Assembly (NCBI GenBank): GCA_027077895.1
Contig: JALWQZ010000083.1
Coordinates: forward strand, 1-10,070
DNA length: 10,070 bases
Reading direction: 5' to 3'
DNA from: Microcaldota archaeon
Lineage (GTDB): Archaea > B1Sed10-29 > WALL01 > WAMD01
Both the position numbers and the translations under genes were made by a program. Positions 5,826 through 10,070 of the stretch are shown in pieces (positions within the stretch are counted from its first letter, which is position 1; each line of letters begins with the position of its first letter). The notes below the pieces were generated by a model that saw only the letters and a list, made by a program, of their open reading frames with translations, did not search any database and was not told where the DNA came from.

Positions 5826-7048
5826 TGTGCATCACTTAACTGGATGATGTACTTCCCACTTGAGTAGTATATCTTGTATTTCATATAGACTGGTTTTTTG
5901 ACTATTATTGATGTGGGGGTAATCTTTAGATACCCTCTGGCACACGCCTTGCAACTGGGGGCTAGGAATTCAACCTGAGATGGCATAAATTCTTTGTATT
6001 CTTTTAGGTTTTTGTTTTTAGCGATCTCTCTAACTTGTTCTGCTATGTCCTGAACCGTGAAACTCTTTGTGAATTTTGCTTCGTATGTTATGGCGTTTCC
6101 ATGCATTCCAGAGACAGGAGGCAGTTCTGTGATTGTTTGGGCCATCTGTACCATTGGGGGTGCGGGGTGTATGAATGCAAATACGAGCATGGTGATTCCA
6201 ACTAGAATCACTGAGTGTTTTAACCCTGCTATCACACTTCCCTCTCCCATCTGGCCGGATATGAGACCGGCGAAGAATGCCTCTATTAACGAGACGTTGA
6301 ACAACAAAACCCTGAAGTCTTTTTCTGTCAGGCCTCCCCCACTCTTACCGAAAAGTTGGCTGGCGACTTGCATTTTCGGGATTGCTGGTGCCAGTGCTGT
6401 TGTTAAAAGTACCATGACCATTAATAATAATAGATATATAACATAAATTGTTGCAGTATATGTGGATAGTTTGCTTTTCTTTTCTTCTTCCATTGATTTT
6501 AGCCTTCTCAAGTCTTCTGCGAGTGTCATTAGAATTGCGTTTATTTCACCTCCTTGAGCCTCTGCTGATGTCATTATTGTTATTGCTTTTTTCACAAATG
6601 CGCTGTTTACTCTTTTCTGGAATCTATCCAGGGCATCCTCAAACGGGACACCCCATGATATCTCCACTGCAATCTTCTTTATTTCGGGTGTTAATGCGCC
6701 GTAATCGCTTTTTGATGACTCCAGTATCGCCCTGGACAATGGCACTCCCGAAGCGTTGTACTCCGCTAGGTCTCTTAAAAAATCAGGGAGGTGGGTTTCT
6801 ATGTCATCTATTCTCTTTCTTTCTTTGTACGTGTAAAATGCCACTGGTACTGATACCGCGAAGAACATGATAGTTAGTCCCATGTAATAGCCAGAAATCC
6901 AGATCCCAACTAGACCGACTAGCACACCCACCAATGATATTATTATTATATTTCTCCAGTACACTGGGAGTCTCTTAATCTGCTCTATGAAATCTTTATT
7001 TTCCTCTTTCTTTTGCTTTACCCCATTCTTTTTTGTTTTCTTTTTCAT
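5822..7048 (-). CDS. Locus A platform protein 2, TadC/FlaJ-like with extra C-terminal domain (408 aa)
   Basis: This is a GspF/FlaJ-superfamily membrane platform protein. A Lys-rich N-terminus (1-30) precedes helices at about 33-53 and 55-73, a cytosolic helical domain (74-196) with ASGVPLSRAILESSKS (99-114) and EAQGGEINAILMTLAED (163-179), then helices at about 199-219, 248-265 and 277-294. Residues 295-408 form an unusual soluble tail: a Pro-rich linker (HPAPP, LPPVSG), a mixed alpha/beta region and a CxxC pair at 366/369 (PSCKACARG). Simple alternation of helices would place this tail outside the cell, but topology is not certain. The other three platform proteins here lack it. The start is ATG 7048, four bases after the upstream TAG, with GGAG/GGGT stretches upstream. 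It acts with the 292-residue partner and the 626-residue ATPase. Confidence 0.9.
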   Translation of the reverse strand: MKKKTKKNGVKQKKEENKDFIEQIKRLPVYWRNIIIISLVGVLVGLVGIWISGYYMGLTIMFFAVSVPVAFYTYKERKRIDDIETHLPDFLRDLAEYNASGVPLSRAILESSKSDYGALTPEIKKIAVEISWGVPFEDALDRFQKRVNSAFVKKAITIMTSAEAQGGEINAILMTLAEDLRRLKSMEEEKKSKLSTYTATIYVIYLLLLMVMVLLTTALAPAIPKMQVASQLFGKSGGGLTEKDFRVLLFNVSLIEAFFAGLISGQMGEGSVIAGLKHSVILVGITMLVFAFIHPAPPMVQMAQTITELPPVSGMHGNAITYEAKFTKSFTVQDIAEQVREIAKNKNLKEYKEFMPSQVEFLAPSCKACARGYLKITPTSIIVKKPVYMKYKIYYSSGKYIIQLSDAQ

Positions 7049-7052
7049 TACC

Positions 7053-7931
7053 CTACACTCCTGCAGGTTTGGTTGAATCTATTACTATTATGAAACCTAT
7101 TGATGCTATCGGTATTAACACGTATGTGAATATTTGGAGTAGTGGTTTCACAGGTAGTGGGACACCACCTATTGCCCCTATTATACTCACCATCACAAAT
7201 ATTATGATGGTACCCGCTACGAATACAGTTGCATAGACCTCAGCCATCATTGATAAGAATTCAATATACTTTGCTTCAGTTCTTCTTTGTTCCTCCATTA
7301 GCATCCTTGATTTTTCCATCAAGACTGCCCTTAAGTCTCCACCTGTTCTTATTGTTGAGGATATAGTCCACAGTATATCTTTAAATTTTGACGATGGTAT
7401 CCTCTTTGCTTCCTCTGATATTGCAGTAAGTATGTCATATCCGAATACAACAACATTTCTTGCGATTCTTTCGCATATGTATGATACAATTCCATATTCC
7501 TTGAATTCCCCAAGCATTTGGAATATTGCCTGTGGGGGAACTCCTGTACCTGCTATGGTTGACATATGTGTTACAGCATATGGAAGATACTTCTCTATAT
7601 TTGATTTTACTTGGTTTTGTTTATATTGTGGGTATGCCACGAAACCGAAGATTACCAGACCTGCACCTATGAGTGATGAAAATAGGGATACAAGAAACAC
7701 TCCCAGTGCACCGTATCCTAGTAGAACGCCGATAACAGCACCAACCAGGAATGCTGAGGCTGCCGCTATTATAGAGGTTAAGATCATTGCGGATACATAT
7801 TCCTCGAATGGTATTGTCGAGTATGATGCCTCCAATATCTTGTTGAGATACCTAAACCTGTATAAAAACTTTCCAATCCTGCCCTTTAATAGATTGTATG
7901 CCATCAGTGAGTACTTTCTTTCGAAGTTCAT
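7053..7931 (-). CDS. Locus A platform protein 1, TadB/FlaJ-like membrane protein (292 aa)
   Basis: This is a GspF/FlaJ-superfamily integral membrane protein, the first of the locus A platform pair. A basic N-terminal region (1-45) leads to helices at about 47-72 and 76-98, a cytosolic domain (100-226), and helices at about 230-252 and 263-285. Family motifs in the cytosolic domain are AGTGVPPQAIFQML (127-140) and RTGGDLRAVLMEKSRM (195-210), followed by the MEEQRRTEAKYIE segment seen in archaeal members. The ATG at 7931 overlaps the ATPase TGA stop as ATGA, and a near-perfect ribosome-binding site GGAGGTG (7949-7943) lies 11 bases upstream within the ATPase gene. It is predicted to couple ATPase motion to pilin extrusion. 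Confidence 0.92.
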   Translation of the reverse strand: MNFERKYSLMAYNLLKGRIGKFLYRFRYLNKILEASYSTIPFEEYVSAMILTSIIAAASAFLVGAVIGVLLGYGALGVFLVSLFSSLIGAGLVIFGFVAYPQYKQNQVKSNIEKYLPYAVTHMSTIAGTGVPPQAIFQMLGEFKEYGIVSYICERIARNVVVFGYDILTAISEEAKRIPSSKFKDILWTISSTIRTGGDLRAVLMEKSRMLMEEQRRTEAKYIEFLSMMAEVYATVFVAGTIIIFVMVSIIGAIGGVPLPVKPLLQIFTYVLIPIASIGFIIVIDSTKPAGV

Positions 7932-9808
7932 ATGTTCTTAAGCACCTCCTCTGGATTGGTGTAGTACTCTCTTATTATCTTTCCGACTTCTAGGTAGTTT
8001 CTAATCTTGTTCTTCTGCATCCATTCCAGTATTGAGGATCTTCTCTGTATCTCTGCCCATATGCTTGTTTCGTCAACACCCTTCTCTTCTATTATGTTCT
8101 CCAGTATGTACGATTTGTCTGACACGAATTCAAATGAGTCGTCTGATGCGTTCCATTTCATAAGTTTGTTGACTATAGGTCTGAACTCTTTTGTTAATCC
8201 CACTATCTCAACTAGTTCCTTCACCCTTCTCACTTCTACTCCTTTTATCCTTGCCTTTGTGAGGATGATTACAATGTTCAAGTGCTGTAGTAAACCAACA
8301 GGCAGGTTAATTGGTGGTGTTTGCAATCTGTGAAGGACTGCATCTATTGAATCTGCGTGTATGGTTGCCATTCCAGGGTGTCCAGTAGCCATTCCTTGGA
8401 ACAGAACATATGCCTCTGCACCTCTAACTTCCCCTACTATTATCTCATCAGGCCTTTCTCTCAGTGCTGCTCTCAATAGATCATACATTGTAACTTCTCC
8501 CATCCTTCTTCCTGCTGCGTCTTCTCTACCAAATCCTGACCTGACTACCTTCTGCACCCAGTGCTCGTGTGGGAGTCTGATTTCGGGGGTATCCTCTATT
8601 GAAATAATCTTCTTCTCTGGTGGAATGAACATACTGAGGGCACCTAGAAACGTGGTCTTACCTGTTGCCGTACCTCCTGATACTAGGACCGACTTCCCAT
8701 ACTCAACTGCTAACCATAAATACGCAGCCATTATGGAGGGTATTGTACCGAAGTTCATTAGGTCTATCATTGTCAATGGATCTTTGGTGAACCTTCTTAT
8801 GGTGAACGTTGATCCTTTCATGGCAATGTCCTTGTGTGCAGAGAATGTAGCCTGAACTCTGGAGCCGTCTGGTAGCGCAGCATCCAAGAGTGGCTCTGCA
8901 ACAGATATATGTTTCCCACATTTTTGCGCAAGTCTGACGACGAATTTGTTTAGTTCGTCTTCGTCGTTGAATATGATATTTGTCTTTATTGATGCATATT
9001 TCCTGTGATAAACGTATATTGGTATCCCAGTACCGTCACAGGATATATCCTCTAGGTTTGGATCATGCATTAGCGGTTCTATCTTTTCTAGGCCTAGGAA
9101 ATCCCTAAATAGATAATACATTATTTTGTCGTACTCCATTTTCGTTAACTGAACACCATATTCTGTTATTATATCCTCTATTTTCTTTTTGAGCAATTGG
9201 CGTATCTTTTCTGGATTTCTAACTTCGAATACGTTTACGTCCAGCGCATCTACTAGGAGGTTTTTTAACCTGTTCAACTTTTCCTCCTGGTCCTTTGTTA
9301 GATACGGTTCTATTACGAAGTACCTAAGGGAGTTTTCGTTTTCATCCCAGTTTATTCGGGCGTACGCGAATGGCGGGAGCAATTCATATTTTAGATCAAT
9401 CTCCTTGAACTTCGGCGGCTGCCATTTTGACGGGATTTTGGTTATGTACTGCTTTGGGATTTGGTGTGCTTTGAATGGTATGTGTTTTACTCTCTCTTTC
9501 TCTTCCTCCACCCTAGAAACAGTTGCTATGCTGTCGCTCATTTTGGTGAAATCTATGACTTTAACTTTCCCTAGACTCTCGTCTTCCTTCTCGGTAATCA
9601 CTGCCTTTTTCAGTTTTTCTTCCTCTACGTCTCCTAGGTCTAGGGGGGACACGATGATCTTCTTTTTCTTTTTGGATTCTAGCATCCTTTGGAGTTCTTC
9701 CTCGTCTAGATTGAGTATGTCGTCTAGGCCTGTCTCTTGTTCTGCTTCTTCCCTCATTTTAACTAGTTTCTTTGCCACCTTTTTCATTACCAGCGGAGAT
9801 ATTGGCAT
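7928..9808 (-). CDS. Locus A type IV pilus-type assembly ATPase, FlaI-like (626 aa)
   Basis: This is a hexameric secretion ATPase of the archaeal FlaI/GspE2 kind. Residues 1-130 are a highly charged, probably flexible or coiled extension (KKKKK at 46-50, many Glu/Lys). The N-terminal domain follows (about 130-350; YELLPPFAYARI, ALPDGSRVQATFS near 310-323, FTIRRFTKDP near 335-344). The core has Walker A GGTATGKTT (378-386), Asp box ISIEDTPEI (402-410), Walker B RPDEIIVGE (452-460) and His box GHPGMATIHAD (476-486), all intact. The C-terminal 90 residues include an SSILEWMQ helix typical of archaeal homologues. It is longer than usual FlaI (about 500-550) because of the N-terminal extension. 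ATG 9808 lies one base after the TAA of the preceding frame with GGGTG upstream. It leads two platform genes and three pilin-like genes. Pilus assembly rather than archaellum rotation is inferred, as no other archaellum gene is seen. Confidence 0.96.
   Translation of the reverse strand: MPISPLVMKKVAKKLVKMREEAEQETGLDDILNLDEEELQRMLESKKKKKIIVSPLDLGDVEEEKLKKAVITEKEDESLGKVKVIDFTKMSDSIATVSRVEEEKERVKHIPFKAHQIPKQYITKIPSKWQPPKFKEIDLKYELLPPFAYARINWDENENSLRYFVIEPYLTKDQEEKLNRLKNLLVDALDVNVFEVRNPEKIRQLLKKKIEDIITEYGVQLTKMEYDKIMYYLFRDFLGLEKIEPLMHDPNLEDISCDGTGIPIYVYHRKYASIKTNIIFNDEDELNKFVVRLAQKCGKHISVAEPLLDAALPDGSRVQATFSAHKDIAMKGSTFTIRRFTKDPLTMIDLMNFGTIPSIMAAYLWLAVEYGKSVLVSGGTATGKTTFLGALSMFIPPEKKIISIEDTPEIRLPHEHWVQKVVRSGFGREDAAGRRMGEVTMYDLLRAALRERPDEIIVGEVRGAEAYVLFQGMATGHPGMATIHADSIDAVLHRLQTPPINLPVGLLQHLNIVIILTKARIKGVEVRRVKELVEIVGLTKEFRPIVNKLMKWNASDDSFEFVSDKSYILENIIEEKGVDETSIWAEIQRRSSILEWMQKNKIRNYLEVGKIIREYYTNPEEVLKNI
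7943..7949 (-). promoter_or_regulatory. Strong ribosome-binding site GGAGGTG for locus A platform gene 1
   Basis: GGAGGTG on the minus strand lies inside the last codons of the ATPase gene (coding Glu-Glu-Val), 11 bases before the platform ATG at 7931. It is the fullest match to an archaeal anti-Shine-Dalgarno sequence that I noticed in the window, and it supports translational coupling across the 4-base overlap. Confidence 0.65.
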
Positions 9809-9809
9809 T

Positions 9810-10070
9810 TTAACACCCTAAACTAATTATGTATTCCTTATTTACATTACTTGTCCTCGTTATTGAGACACACATGACATTTGGTGCTGCAATTGAATAC
9901 TCGTTCAATGCGTGTTCTGGTGAAATCATCAAGTCCTTTGTTGCCTTGATGCCCCACCACCGCATTGAGGTTGATGTAACTTCCGTCTTGTTTGGAGTAA
10001 CGTCCACTAGTATCTGGTAGTTCCCTGAAAATGGGTCTCCTGTTCTAGGTATAAATACCCTCTTGTAGAC
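9810..10070 (-). CDS. Unidentified protein, C-terminal 86 residues only
   Basis: On the minus strand the frame is open from the right edge to a TAA at 9812-9810, one base before the ATPase ATG, and it has the same orientation and tight spacing as the other genes, so it is taken as the end of a real gene. The GTG at 10007 is unlikely to be the start, because 21 further codons are open upstream (VYKRVFIPRTGDPFSGNYQI at the edge). The visible part has alternating beta-like segments, VDVTPNKTEV with one sequon, and two cysteines (one near NVMCVS, one as the last residue). No domain was recognised. A secreted or membrane-anchored pilus-related protein would fit the context, but the sequence does not prove it. 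Confidence 0.6.
   Translation of the reverse strand, partial: VYKRVFIPRTGDPFSGNYQILVDVTPNKTEVTSTSMRWWGIKATKDLMISPEHALNEYSIAAPNVMCVSITRTSNVNKEYIISLGC

Noticed and set aside
7062..7075. Small palindrome CCTGCAGG near a gene end as a hairpin terminator
   Set aside because: It has no loop and no adequate stem, it is coding, and the next gene starts within a few bases.
9655..9680. T-rich plus-strand tract as a possible terminator
   Set aside because: It encodes the Lys-rich arm of the ATPase on the minus strand, and no gene ends here on the plus strand.
9189..9821. Plus-strand open frame of 210 codons opposite the ATPase N-terminus
   Set aside because: Its product is dominated by Ser and Phe, as expected from reading Lys/Glu-rich codons on the other strand. 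It lies wholly inside a gene with intact catalytic motifs.
608..10070. Archaellum (archaeal flagellum) operon
   Set aside because: A FlaI-like ATPase and FlaJ-like proteins are present, but there are no FlaH, FlaC/D/E, FlaF/FlaG or archaellin-like genes, and the platform is split in two, as in pilus or Tad-like systems.
1..10070. CRISPR array, tRNA/rRNA genes, insertion sequence or long direct repeats
   Set aside because: Coding sequence fills almost the whole window, and no regularly spaced repeats, transposase motifs or structured RNA signatures were seen.

Overview
The window reads as part of an archaeal genome. The archaeal signs are a PAC2-family protein, FlaI/TadA-type secretion ATPases each paired with two separate GspF/FlaJ-like platform proteins, pilin-like proteins with very short Lys/Arg-Gly leaders, many N-glycosylation sequons, Shine-Dalgarno cores of the GGTGA/GGAGGTG kind, and heavy use of ATA and AGA/AGG codons. 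Base composition is moderate, about 40% GC by eye. I cannot name the lineage; a DPANN or euryarchaeal lineage would fit, but this is inference.

All twelve genes I can support lie on the minus strand, so they are transcribed from the right end to the left. They are packed almost without gaps. No stretch over 300 bases lacks a gene; the only gaps of note are about 41 bases (567-607) and 33 bases (3721-3753).

Locus A (about 10070 down to 3754) is a type IV pilus-like machine. In order it holds the C-terminus of an unidentified protein, a 626-residue assembly ATPase, two membrane platform proteins (292 and 408 residues), three single-membrane-helix pilin-like proteins (140, 126 and 322 residues) and a DUF192 protein. 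The ATPase would drive subunits through the platform pair. The three pilin-like proteins are the candidate substrates or minor/tip subunits.

Locus B (3720 down to 608) is a second, more compact machine. A ferredoxin with sixteen cysteines (four predicted [4Fe-4S] clusters) is followed, with a 4-base overlap, by a 422-residue CpaF/TadA-like ATPase and two small platform proteins (227 and 261 residues). It carries no pilin-like gene of its own. A PAC2-family gene follows in the same direction and runs off the left edge.

The points most worth a second look are the polyferredoxin coupled to a secretion ATPase, the two tandem but unequal export machines, the cysteine-containing C-terminal domain on the 408-residue platform protein, and the heavily sequon-bearing 322-residue pilin-like protein. 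No prepilin peptidase, RNA gene, mobile element, long repeat or CRISPR array was seen.
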